The notes under the pieces: generated by a model | Seen by the model: only the letters and a program-made list of their open reading frames with translations | Told to the model about the DNA's origin: nothing | Databases searched by the model: none | Shown: piece by piece, positions 19,140 through 29,400 of the stretch | How the letters are laid out: each line of letters opens with the position of its first letter | How positions within the stretch are numbered: position 1 is the stretch's first letter | DNA from: Nocardia pseudobrasiliensis NBRC 108224 | Lineage (GTDB): Bacteria; Actinomycetota; Actinomycetes; Mycobacteriales; Mycobacteriaceae | DNA: 64,000 bases | NCBI RefSeq assembly: GCF_001613105.1 | Contig: NZ_BDBS01000005.1 | Span: forward strand, 248,001-312,000 | Direction: 5' to 3' | Translations under genes and position numbers: made by a program

Positions 19140-20892
19140 GATCGGTACCTCCCTCGCCTCGGATAATTGCCTCGTAGCGCTCCGGCGTCAGTTCCCGATA
19201 GCCGTGCTCGACGCCGTCACGGATGTAGATGGATTCCCCTGCTCGCGGCGCGAAGCCCTCACGCTGCAACGTCAACTTCGAAAGTTTCAGTGTCGCTGTC
19301 GTTTCCAGCGCCGAGCGTACCCGAATGAACAGCGGCTGTGCGTAGGTTGGCAAGGCCGCATCGAGGTGGGCGGCCAGCGCCTTGCCGTCGAACCGGACGC
19401 CGTCGCCGAGTACGACGGCCGCCATACCCGCGCGACCCTCGCTGCCGGGCACCGTCACGCCGTACACGCTGGCCGCCGCGATACCGGGCCACCGCGTGAG
19501 CTGCTCGGCCACCTCGATGGTCGAGACGTTCTCGCCCTTGTAGCGGAAGGTGTCACCCAGCCGGTCCACGAAGAACAGATTGTTCCCCTCGCCCAGGCGA
19601 AAGGCATCGCCGGTATTGAACAACGCGTCTCCGTCACGGAAGGCATTGGTGACGACCTTCGTGCGGGTGGCCTCGGCATCGCGATAACCCGTGAACGGGG
19701 TCTTCTTCCGAATCGGACCGAGCAGCACGCCGGTCTCGCCCGGTGCGCACTCCACCAGCCGCCCGTTCTCGCGGACGAAATCCTCGCGTTCGAAATCCCA
19801 TTTCGCGAGCTTGCCGCCCAGCCGCAGCTTCCCGACCGATCCGACCGTTCCGGACAGGTTGAGGGTGGCGATATTCCCCTCGGTGGACGCGTACATCTCC
19901 ACGATCCGCGGTATCGCGAACCGGTCCCGCAGTCGCTCCCAGATATCGGCCTGCAACCCCTGCCCGACGATCACCCGCAGCCGATGCCGATCGTCGTACT
20001 CACCCGGCGGGGTATTGACCAGATACCGGCACATCTCGCCGATGTAGTTGAAACCCGTTGCCTCGAAACGATGAATGTCGCGCCAGAATCCGCCCGCGGA
20101 GAACCGCCGCCCGAGCGCCAGCGTGGATCCGTGGGTGAGCACACTGGCCAGCGGGATCACCAGCGCGTGGGTGTGGAACAGGGGAAGGCAGTTGTAGACG
20201 ACGTCCCCGGGTTCGAAACGCCAGGCCAGCGCCCCGAGCACCCGACCGACGCTGGTCAACCGCTGGTAGCTCATAACGGCGGCCTTGGGCAGGCCGGTCG
20301 TGCCGCTGGTGAAAACGTAAGCGCCCGTATCCCCGAGGGTGTGCCGTGCCGTCTCGGGCGGGTCGGTAACCGTCGCGCTCGGCGCGAACCGCGCCAGACC
20401 CGATGTCTCGCAGTCTATTTCGCTCTCTTCCACATCCACCAGACTGTGTTCGACCAACTCCTTCGGCAGCCGGTCGCGAATGGCCAGGAACGCGGGCAGA
20501 CATTCCGAACCCACGACCACATGTCCGGCCCCGCACACCTCGAGCGCGTGGGCGAGACCGTCCCCGCGAGCCTGCGTATTGGCCAGTGCCACAACGACAC
20601 CGAGCTTGCCCGCCGCCAGATAGTGCCAGAGGAATTCCGGCCGGTTCTCCATGACCAGGGCCAGGGCATCGCCCTTGCCCATCCCCGCGGCCCGATAGGC
20701 GTGTGCGATGCCGTTGACGATCCGATTGGCCTGCGCGTAGTCGAATCGCCGATCCTCGAACAGCAGCAGCGGCTCGGCCGCCTGGGTTCTGCTCCGCCGC
20801 TCGAGCTCGAGGGCCAGCGTCCGATTGGAGCCGGAACCCTCGAGCAGACCGCGGGTCAGGGTCGCGTACGACCGGATGCGGTGGATCGGCAC
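19129..20892 (-). CDS. Long/very-long-chain acyl-CoA synthetase (FadD6-like)
   Basis: Protein of 587 residues in the ANL adenylating superfamily. The AMP-binding motif is YVFTSGTTGLPKAAV; EMYASTEGN (A5), FNTGDAFRLG and the FVDRLGDTFRYKGENVST hinge (A7–A8) are present. The FATP/very-long-chain subgroup, including mycobacterial FadD6, shows this pattern. It would activate a fatty acid to an acyl-adenylate and then to acyl-CoA, possibly as the PKS starter. The start is GTG, 1 base after the upstream SDR stop. The divergence of function between FadD and FadD-like AMP-ligases (FAAL) is not obvious; no FAAL insertion is seen. Confidence 0.88.
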   Translation of the reverse strand: MPIHRIRSYATLTRGLLEGSGSNRTLALELERRSRTQAAEPLLLFEDRRFDYAQANRIVNGIAHAYRAAGMGKGDALALVMENRPEFLWHYLAAGKLGVVVALANTQARGDGLAHALEVCGAGHVVVGSECLPAFLAIRDRLPKELVEHSLVDVEESEIDCETSGLARFAPSATVTDPPETARHTLGDTGAYVFTSGTTGLPKAAVMSYQRLTSVGRVLGALAWRFEPGDVVYNCLPLFHTHALVIPLASVLTHGSTLALGRRFSAGGFWRDIHRFEATGFNYIGEMCRYLVNTPPGEYDDRHRLRVIVGQGLQADIWERLRDRFAIPRIVEMYASTEGNIATLNLSGTVGSVGKLRLGGKLAKWDFEREDFVRENGRLVECAPGETGVLLGPIRKKTPFTGYRDAEATRTKVVTNAFRDGDALFNTGDAFRLGEGNNLFFVDRLGDTFRYKGENVSTIEVAEQLTRWPGIAAASVYGVTVPGSEGRAGMAAVVLGDGVRFDGKALAAHLDAALPTYAQPLFIRVRSALETTATLKLSKLTLQREGFAPRAGESIYIRDGVEHGYRELTPERYEAIIRGEGGTDHGR

Positions 20893-20893
20893 G

Positions 20894-21790
20894 CTAGGCC
20901 TTAGAGCTGTCCGCCGCCGCCATGGCGGCGAAGTACATCTGCTGTGCGACCTCGGCGACGAGATCCCAACGCTCCCAGGTCATCGGCGTCGGCTCCTTGT
21001 CGGGGACGAACCGATACCGCGACAGATCCTCGACCCCTTTGAGGCTCGAAAGGATCTCGTCGTCGATCAGGGCGTTGCCGGTGTACTTCGCCGGATCCTG
21101 TTCCAGCACGGCCATGATGGCGTCGACGACGATGTCCTCGGTGCGCCAGTCCTCGGGACTGCCGATGCCGAGATTCTGCGTCGCCAGCGTCCCGATCAGC
21201 GTGCGGGTCCAGACCGTGTTGCACGCGATCCCGTCCGCGGCAACCTCTTTGCCCAATCCGAGGGTCAGCAGCGTCGCGTTCAACTTGGAGGACATGTACG
21301 CCACCTTGCCGCCCATATGCTGAATCCCCTCGGGATCCAGCGGCGGACTCAGGTTGACGATATGACCCCAGCCGCCCCGGCGCATATGCGGAATGCAGTG
21401 GTGCGCAAGCAGGAACGGGGCCCGGGCATTGATGGCCATCACCAGGTCGTAGCGCTTGTGCGGCGTACCCTCGACCGACTGTAACCACATCGCACCGGCA
21501 TTGTTGACCAGAATGTCGATGCGGCCGAAGCGCTCCACGGTCCGATCGACCAGGTTCTGCAGATCCGCTTCCTTGCGCACATCGCAGTACAGCCCGAGCG
21601 CCTGCGCGCCGCGCTCCTCGATCTCGCGGACGGTATCGGGCACGCTGCCCGGCAGCCGGCCCCCGGCCTCCATCGTCTTCGCGCCGATGACGATGTTCGC
21701 GCCCTGTTCGGCCAGGGCGAGGGCCAGCGCCTTGCCGATGCCGCGGCTACCGCCGGTGATGATCGCCACGCGACCTTCGAACTGGGTCAC
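20894..21790 (-). CDS. SDR oxidoreductase, HSDL2-like
   Basis: Protein of 298 residues. Glycine-rich motif IITGGSRGIGKALA, NNAGAMW, and a Ser/Tyr/Lys triad partly altered: the usual catalytic Ser region reads VNLSPPLDPEG, then YMSSKLNA. The SPPL segment and C-terminal extension are typical of the hydroxysteroid dehydrogenase-like 2 group. A GAGGAG RBS 6–11 bases upstream favours the GTG at 21790 over the ATG at 21808. It sits between the halogenase-type gene and the acyl-CoA synthetase in the PKS operon, so a role in beta-keto/hydroxy processing of the product is plausible. Confidence 0.88.
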   Translation of the reverse strand: MTQFEGRVAIITGGSRGIGKALALALAEQGANIVIGAKTMEAGGRLPGSVPDTVREIEERGAQALGLYCDVRKEADLQNLVDRTVERFGRIDILVNNAGAMWLQSVEGTPHKRYDLVMAINARAPFLLAHHCIPHMRRGGWGHIVNLSPPLDPEGIQHMGGKVAYMSSKLNATLLTLGLGKEVAADGIACNTVWTRTLIGTLATQNLGIGSPEDWRTEDIVVDAIMAVLEQDPAKYTGNALIDDEILSSLKGVEDLSRYRFVPDKEPTPMTWERWDLVAEVAQQMYFAAMAAADSSKA

Positions 21791-21818
21791 ATTCAGCTCC
21801 TCTCGCATTCCACAGCGG

Positions 21819-23390
21819 TCACTCGCCGACGGCCGCGACCGGTTCCCGCTCGGGAAGGTCGTAGCGCTTGGCGACTTCCTGCTCGAACGATTCCGCCCAC
21901 GACTCCAACCGGTCGACATTGCGCCGCATATCGCGGAAGGTCTGGTCGGGGGTCTTGTCGGTGAGCAGGTCCAAGTGCAGCTGAGCGCAGATCGGCACCT
22001 TGCTGTACTCCACGAACAGATACTTGTCCGGCTGCGCGGCCTGTGCGCCGAAAGCGCGCAGATTGGCCTGCATCCGCGACTGGATACCCTTGAATCGCGT
22101 TGCGATGGGATGGAATTCGGCCGCCGCCTCCTCATTGCCGATCAGATCCCGGAACAGCAGCTGCGAGGGCAGCGCCCAGTAGAACGACGTATCCCACATC
22201 ACCTTGGTGAACATGGCCGGGGCGCTGCCGAAGATGCCGTAGTTCTGGTGGTACATCCCCAGATAGTTCGGCCACATATCGTCGAGCATCAGGCGGTTGT
22301 AGGTCTGGGAGACCTCGGGGGTCAGCTTGCCCTTGCGGTCGAGCTCGATCAGCCGCGCGGTGATGGTGTTGGTGTAGGCGATGTAGTCCGAACCCGGGCT
22401 GTAGAAGGCGTCGAGGAAGACGCCCGCCTCACCGACACAGGCCCACCGATCGTGCGAGAAGATCTGCTCCGACGCGTAACTGGCGTTGCGCACCTGGAGG
22501 AAGTCGAGCACCTCGCCGCCCTCGATGAACTTCGCCAGCGACGGCTCGTACTCCGAAATCCACTGGCGGGCTTTCTTTTCCGTGCCGTAGGTGCGGAACG
22601 GGTGGATGTTCTCGTCGGTCACGATGCCGATGCTGGTGTTACCCGACGACAGCGGGATCATCCATACCCAATAGCCGGAGCCCATCAGGTGATTGGTCGA
22701 GAACCACCGGCGTTCCTGGGTGGGCGGTCGCCACGTCGGATTGGTGGTGTCGGTCATCTTCTCCACGTCGTACTCACCGCGGAACCGCCACCACGCCGCA
22801 TTGATCTTGTGCGGGCTCGGCGCGCTCAGGCCGAGCTTGCGCTGAATCAGCCGCTGGCGGCCCGACGCGTCGACCACGAACCGCGCCCGCACGGTCTGCT
22901 CGGCGCTGTCCCCGGTGACCTCGTAGTGCACGATATGGTCGTCGCCGGTGCTCGACAACTCGATGTCGAGCACCTTCGCCTGCTCCACCAGATCGATGCC
23001 GAGTTCGCCGGCCCGCTCGCGCAGATCGCGTTCGAAGCGGCCGCGGTCGATCTGATAGGAGGTCACCCGCGGGAACCGCCGGGCCCCCAGTTCGGGCCGC
23101 GCCTCGAGCGGCCCGTGGGAATCGCCGAAGAACATCCGCAGTCCGAGCTTGTGCAGATGCCGCCGGTTGAAATAGCCGGTGAGGCCGAGTTTTTCGCTGA
23201 AGTAGTGCGCACCGCCCTCGACGGTGGCCTCACCCACCTTGTAGGCGCCGTCGGGGATGTCGCCCCCGCTGCGCTCGAGGACCAGCACCGTGAGATCGGG
23301 CATGGCGATCTTCAGCTGTCTCGACAGCGTCAGCCCCGCCAGGCCGCCACCGCAGATCACGACGTCGTATCTTTGCGCCGCTTTCATCAT
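21819..23390 (-). CDS. Flavin-dependent halogenase-family enzyme of the PKS cluster
   Basis: Protein of 523 residues. FAD-binding GGGLAGLTLSRQL starts near residue 14, VGEATVEGG matches the FAD-contact segment of halogenases, and Lys81 (HLHKLGLRMFF) aligns by position with the catalytic lysine of flavin-dependent halogenases. The family signature WxWxIP is present at 241–246, and a late FYSPGSDYIA resembles the FxxPxxSxG element of halogenases that act on phenolic or acyl substrates. An FADH2-dependent chlorinase/brominase acting on the PKS product is the best reading; a flavin hydroxylase cannot be excluded. Two adjacent ATGs (23390, 23387) follow a GGAGA RBS. It is 39 bases after the PKS stop. 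Confidence 0.75.
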   Translation of the reverse strand: MMKAAQRYDVVICGGGLAGLTLSRQLKIAMPDLTVLVLERSGGDIPDGAYKVGEATVEGGAHYFSEKLGLTGYFNRRHLHKLGLRMFFGDSHGPLEARPELGARRFPRVTSYQIDRGRFERDLRERAGELGIDLVEQAKVLDIELSSTGDDHIVHYEVTGDSAEQTVRARFVVDASGRQRLIQRKLGLSAPSPHKINAAWWRFRGEYDVEKMTDTTNPTWRPPTQERRWFSTNHLMGSGYWVWMIPLSSGNTSIGIVTDENIHPFRTYGTEKKARQWISEYEPSLAKFIEGGEVLDFLQVRNASYASEQIFSHDRWACVGEAGVFLDAFYSPGSDYIAYTNTITARLIELDRKGKLTPEVSQTYNRLMLDDMWPNYLGMYHQNYGIFGSAPAMFTKVMWDTSFYWALPSQLLFRDLIGNEEAAAEFHPIATRFKGIQSRMQANLRAFGAQAAQPDKYLFVEYSKVPICAQLHLDLLTDKTPDQTFRDMRRNVDRLESWAESFEQEVAKRYDLPEREPVAAVGE

Positions 23391-23429
23391 AGTTCTCCGT
23401 TCAGGCTGTTCAACTGCGCTGGAGTGGCC

Positions 23430-26400
23430 TCAGTGCCCGTCCACCAGACTCGTGAAACTCGGGTAGGCGTCCTCGGCGGACAGCTCCTGAGCGATCGTCC
23501 GCATCACCTGCGCGTCCGCGTTCTGGATGAACAGGTGGCCACCGGGAACGGTGGTGAGCGAGAATCCGCCGCTGGTCAACTTGCCCCAGCCCTGCAGCTG
23601 ATCCGTTTCGAACACCGGATCGTCCGCGCCGCGCAGCACCGAGATCGGGGCGCGCAGCGTGTAGCCGTTCTCGTAGCGGTACTCGCCCAACATCTTCAGA
23701 TCCGCCCGGATCGCCGGCAGCCAGTGCATGATCGCGCCCTCGTCCTCGACGGGGATGTCGAGCAGCTTGTTGTCGCGCAGCACCGCCAGCACCCGGCTGT
23801 CGGACTCGACTGCCAGGTCGAACCCGTCGCGGATGTGATTCAGATTCCGCACGTAATTCTCGACCAGCGCCGGTGCGGGCCAGCCGCCGATGATCAGTTT
23901 CATCGGCACCTCGTTGTAATGCTGTTCGAGGTATTTGGTGAGCTCGTAGGCGAGTAGTCCACCCATGCTGTGCCCGTAGACCACGAAGGTGCGATCCAGA
24001 TGCGGCAGCATGGCCTCGGCCAGTTCCGCGACGAATTCCGGCATCGAGTCGATCGGCAGATCGTCGAGCCGATCCTCGCGGCCCGGGAACTGGAGGCCCA
24101 CCACCTCGACGGTGTCGGGCAGGTAGTTCGGCCACGGATTGAACACCGAGGCCCCGCCGCCGACGAAGGGCAGTGCGAACAACCGGATCGAGGCGGTGTT
24201 CGAGCGGCCGATCACCGTGCGGATCCAGCGTTCGGGTCCGGTGGCCTGTGTCGGGGATGTCGTTGCGGCGCCGGTGGTTTCACCGGAGACCTGAGCCAGC
24301 ACCTCACCGGCGAGTTCGATGATCGACGGGCCGCGCATCAGACCCATGGTCGGGAAGTCGATCTCGAGATGTTTGGCCAGCATATTGCGGATCTGGCCCG
24401 CCATCAGCGAATCCATTCCCAGATCGGTCAGGCCGACGTCCTGGGCGAGGCGTTCGACCGGCATATCGAAGATCCGCGAGATCTGTTGCGTCAGTGCGGT
24501 TACCAGCCGCGGCTGCCGCTCGTCCTCGGGAAGTTCGAACAGCTCGGCGCGCAGCCCCTCGGTGCCGAACCCCGCGGACGTACCCGCGGTGTCCTGCGCG
24601 GCGAGATGTGCGAGCCGGGGCGAACTGCGCACGATCGGCATGACCTGATTCATCTTCGCCCAGTTCACGCCGAATACGCTGGCGCGGCTGACGCCCTGGA
24701 CCAGGCAGCGGCCGATGAAATCGAGCGCGTGATCGGGTGAGATCGGCGTCCAACCCAGCCACGACAGGGTGTCGAGCTTGTTGCGGGCGACGAAGCCGAC
24801 CTCCGCGATGGCGCCCCAGTTGACCGTCAGCGCGGGCAGGCCGAGCTGATGGCGATGTACCGCCAGCGCCTCCAGGAACCCGTTGGCCGCAGCGTAATTC
24901 GACTGACCCGGCGTGCCGACGTTCCAGCTCATCGAGGAGAACATCACGAAGGCGTCCAGCTCGAGTTCGCGGGTGTGGTTGTGCAGATGCCAGGCGCCGT
25001 CGACCTTCGGCCGCACCGCCCGCAGGAACTCCTCCTCGGTCATCGTGGCCAGCGGACCGTCCGCGATGACCATGGCCGCGTGGTAGATCCCGCGCAGCGG
25101 AGGCAGGGTCGCGATCCGTTCGAGCAGTCCGACCACCTCGGCCTCCACCGAGACGTCGGCGCGTTCGAGCACCACCTCGACGCCCTTGGCGCGCAATGCC
25201 TCGATCGGCTGCTCGTTCTCGGCGTCGACCTGTGCCCGGCGGCCGACCAGCACAATGGTCCGGGCGCCCTTACCGGCCAGCCACTGCGCGGTGCGCAGGC
25301 CGAATCCCGTGTAGCCGCCGGTGATCAGGTAGGTGCCCTCGGGATCGAACACCTCGTCACCGGTCGCGGTCGGATAGACCAGCACCTGCGCGTCGGAATC
25401 GAATTCGACGACGACCTTGCCGATCTGCTTGGCATTGGCCATGTATCGGAAGGCCGACTCGACCTCCGCGGCCTCGAAATCGGTATGCGGCAGCGGGGGC
25501 AGGGTGCCCGCACCCACATGCTCGAGGACCTTGTCCATGGCCTCGCGGCACCGGGCCGGAACCTCCAGCAGCATGCGGTCGATATCGACGGCCGAGTAGC
25601 TCAGGTTGTTGCCGAACGGCTTGAGCCCCAGCTTGTAGTTGTCGTAGATGTCCTTCTTGCCGATCTCGACGAACCGGCCGTGCGGACGCAGCAACTCCAG
25701 ACTCTTCGGAATGGTCTCGCCCTGCAGGGAATTCAGCACGATGTCGACACCGTCGAAGCGCTGGCGGATCTCGTCGGCGAAGCTCAGTGAGCGGGAGTCG
25801 AAGACCTCCTCCACGCCCAGCGAGCGCAGGTAGTCCCGCTTCTCCGGGCTGCCCGCGGTCGCGAGAACCGTTGCGCCCAAACGATGTGCGATATGCACCG
25901 CGGCGAGTCCGACGCCACCGGCGGCCGCGTGCACCAGCACCCGCTCGCCCGGCCGCACCCGGCCCACGTCCACCAATGCGTACCACGCGGTCAGATAGGC
26001 CATCGGCAGCGTCGCGGCCTCGACGGCCGACAGATTGCCCGGCGCCGGGTAGACGTGCTGGGCATCGGTGACCACCGAGGACCCGAAACACCCACGGGCG
26101 AAGGCGATCACGGCGTCACCGGGAGCGAGCCCCTCGACCTCGGAACCGACCGCGGTGACGACACCGGCGCATTCCACGCCGAGGTTGCGCTCGTAGAACC
26201 CGCCGAGGGTCGCACCCTCCGACAGCACGCCGAGGGTCAGCATGATGTCGCGGAAGTTCAGACCGGTCGCGGTCGGCCGCAGCGCGACGTCGTTCGGGCC
26301 GAGGGCGGGCCGGATCTGCTTCTCGTAACGCAGCTCATCGATGCCGGGTTCGGCGGGAACGCTGAGCGCGAACGGGATCTCGTCCGACATCCGGGCGGGC

Positions 26401-29400
26401 GTCGCGACCGAGGATTCGAACTCCGCGAGCGAGATGTGCTCGAAGCGATCGACGAAGCGGGTGTCGCCGCGGTAGGCGACCTCCTCCTCGTCGGTCCGCA
26501 CATGCAGCAGTTCGTCGAACAGCTGGGCCGCGCGCAGGGCCGCCCCGGCCGCCGGATCGAAGTCGATGATCTTGGCCCGCAGGCTGCTGTGCTCGCTGAG
26601 CAGCACCCGCAGGATGCCCCAGCTCGGCACCTGCGACGGGGTGACCAGATCGGCCCGCTCCACCTGCGGCCCGCCGGAGGTCGCCACCCAGAATCGCGGC
26701 GCCACCGGCCATTCCAGATTCTCGACCGCCTGCGCCAGCGCGATCACGCTGTAGGCGCCGTGGCTTTCCACGCGCGAGAGCAGTTCGGTGGTGAGTTCGG
26801 CGGCGGCGAAGTCCAGATTCCACAGGTGCAGAACACCGGCCACGGAACCCGCGCTCTCGCGCACCTGCTCGAGCACCCGCCGCAGATCGGCGTTGCTGGT
26901 CGGATCCACCTGGAAGGCGCGCTCACCGGTCTGCTCGAAAGCCGTTCCGCGTGTGACGGTCACGCTGCCCGCGGCGGCCTCGCCGAGCAGATCGAGATAG
27001 CTCTCGGCCACCCCGTCGGCATCGGCCAGCACCACCCACGCACCCGACTCGATCCGCGGCTGATGCGGTGCGAGGTCGACTTCGCCTGTGCGCGCGGCGA
27101 TCACCGAACAGCCGGTCTGCTCCGCGCTGGTCATATCCGAGAAGATCCGGACCTGTTCGAAGCCCGCCGACGGCAGGAACTCGCGCCAGGTGTCCTCCGA
27201 CATCAGCGGATAGTGCGGCCGCAGATCGTGATCGGCGAAGCGCCACCAGCCGTCGGTCATGCCGAAGGTCAGATCGACCCAGTGCGGCGGATTGGTCTCC
27301 TCCACGATCAGCATCAGTCCGCGCGAGGTGAGCAGCTGTTCGACATTGCCGAGGGTGACGCGCAGATTCTCGGTGGCGTGCAGGACATTCGCCGCGACCA
27401 CGATGTCGAAGTAGTGCGGATCGAAGCCCTGCTCGGCGATGTCGTGTTCGACATCGAGGATCCGGTAGTCGACGAAGTCGTATTCGGCGAACCGCTGTCG
27501 CGCCTTGTTCAGGAACAGCTGGCCGATATCGGTGAAGACGTACTCCGCCCGATCGGCCGGGAGTTCGGCGAGGATCCAGCCGGTCGTACCCGCGGTGCCC
27601 GCACCGATTTCCAGGACCCGGATGGGCCGATCGGTCGGCAGCGCCCGCACGGCCTCGGCGACCACCTTGGCGACCGTGCGGTTGCAGCGCTCGAAGGAGA
27701 ACGAGGTCTCGTAGAGATCGACGACCGACTGGAACTCGCTCTCGGGGAAGATGAGTTCGATCGGGTTGACGTCGTCACGCAGTACCGCGGCCTGTTCGGT
27801 GCCGCAGCGTTCCAGAATCGCGTACTCGGACTCGCATTCGGGATGTTGTTCGCGCAGTCGGGCCAACGCCGCGGCGGTGTCGACCCGGGCGGGAACGGTC
27901 AGCAACTGCCAATCGTCGCCGCCCCTACCGGTGATCCCGTGCCGCGACAGCAGTTCCAGCAGGCGAGCCAGATAGTCGCGATGCTTGTCGTGCACGCCCA
28001 GTTCGCGGGAGATCTCGTCGAGGGTGAAGGTGCGGCCCTGTGTGAAATCCATGCCCAGCCGGTAGAAGGCCTCGGTCACATACGCGATGCACAGGCGGTT
28101 CATCTCCGCCTCGGTCACCGCGTAGTACTCGCGATTGAGCGACCAGTCGCGCACTTCCTCGATGATCGGATCGACGGCGGCCTGCAGGGCCTCGGCATCC
28201 GGTACGAAGTCGGCGGGCAGCAGCGTCCTGGTGCGCACCGGCGCCGCGCGCCACTGGTACTCGTAGAGCCACTGCATCAGCGCGTCGCGATCCTCGGTGG
28301 GCTGGGTGATCGACTTGCCCTTGAAGCCCTCGAATTCGGCCACCAGCGTGCCGTCCTCGTTGAGCAGCCACAGATTGCCTTCACAATAGGCCGGATCGTC
28401 GAGGATGTTCGCCTCGCCGTAGCAGTACACGCGCTTACCCGCTTTCGCGTGGAAGCTGAACCGCTTGACGTCGTAGGGAATGTAGAGCGTCTTGTCGTCG
28501 GTGTTCGGATCGTTGCCCATCGCGATGGACAGCGACTGGAAGCACGCGTCGAGCAGCGCCGGATGGATCAGATGCCGGGAGGCCTCGTCCGCGATGGCAT
28601 CGGGGGTGTCGATGCGGCCGAGCGAGCGCAGTTCGCCGTACTTCAGCTTGGTGATCGCCCGGAAGATCGGACCGAGCATCAGGCCGTTGTTGCGGAACTT
28701 CGCGAAGACCTTCGCCGGATCGAATTCCAGGGGGCAGTGCGCGTCCAGCTCCGAGAACGGTACGGGCACTTCGGTTTCGGGCGCGCCGCGGCGCAGCGTG
28801 CCCTCCGAGTGCAGCACCCAGTCCTTGTCACCGTCCTGCAGGCTGTAGATCCCGAAGTGCATCGACTGGGACAGCACCACCTGCACCAGCGGGGCGGGCC
28901 GATCGTCGAACACGAACAGCGGGCGACGGAACTCGACATTCTCGACCGAGTAGCGATCCGCGCCGAAAGCGTCTGTGGCGCAACCGACCACGAGGTCCAG
29001 ATGACCCGCGCCGGGGAACACGATCGGACCCTGGACGCGATGGTCCTCGAGCCACGGGAACACGGCCGTATCCATGACCAGTTCCCAGACGTACTTGTCC
29101 GGCTCGTCGGCGACGGGTTTGCGGGTCCCCACGAGGGGATGGCCCAGCGACGGGAAGCGCGCCTCGCGCGAGGTCGGCGTCTCCAGCCAATAGGTTTCGC
29201 GCTGCCACGGGTAGAAGGGCAGCTGCACGCGCTCGGAGTCGCCGTCGAATACGGTCTCCCACGCCGGGTCGAATCCGGCCGTGTACAGCGAGCCGAGCGA
29301 GGCCAGCAGGGTGGCGCGATCGCTCTGCTTGCGATGCAGCGACGGTACCGCGACACCCTGGGCCTGCCGCTTGGTGAGCAGTTCGCCGATGGCGGTCGAA

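Noticed and set aside
21456-23957. A plus-strand frame opposite the halogenase-type gene.
   Set aside because: Shadow of the coding strand; no motif and no RBS.
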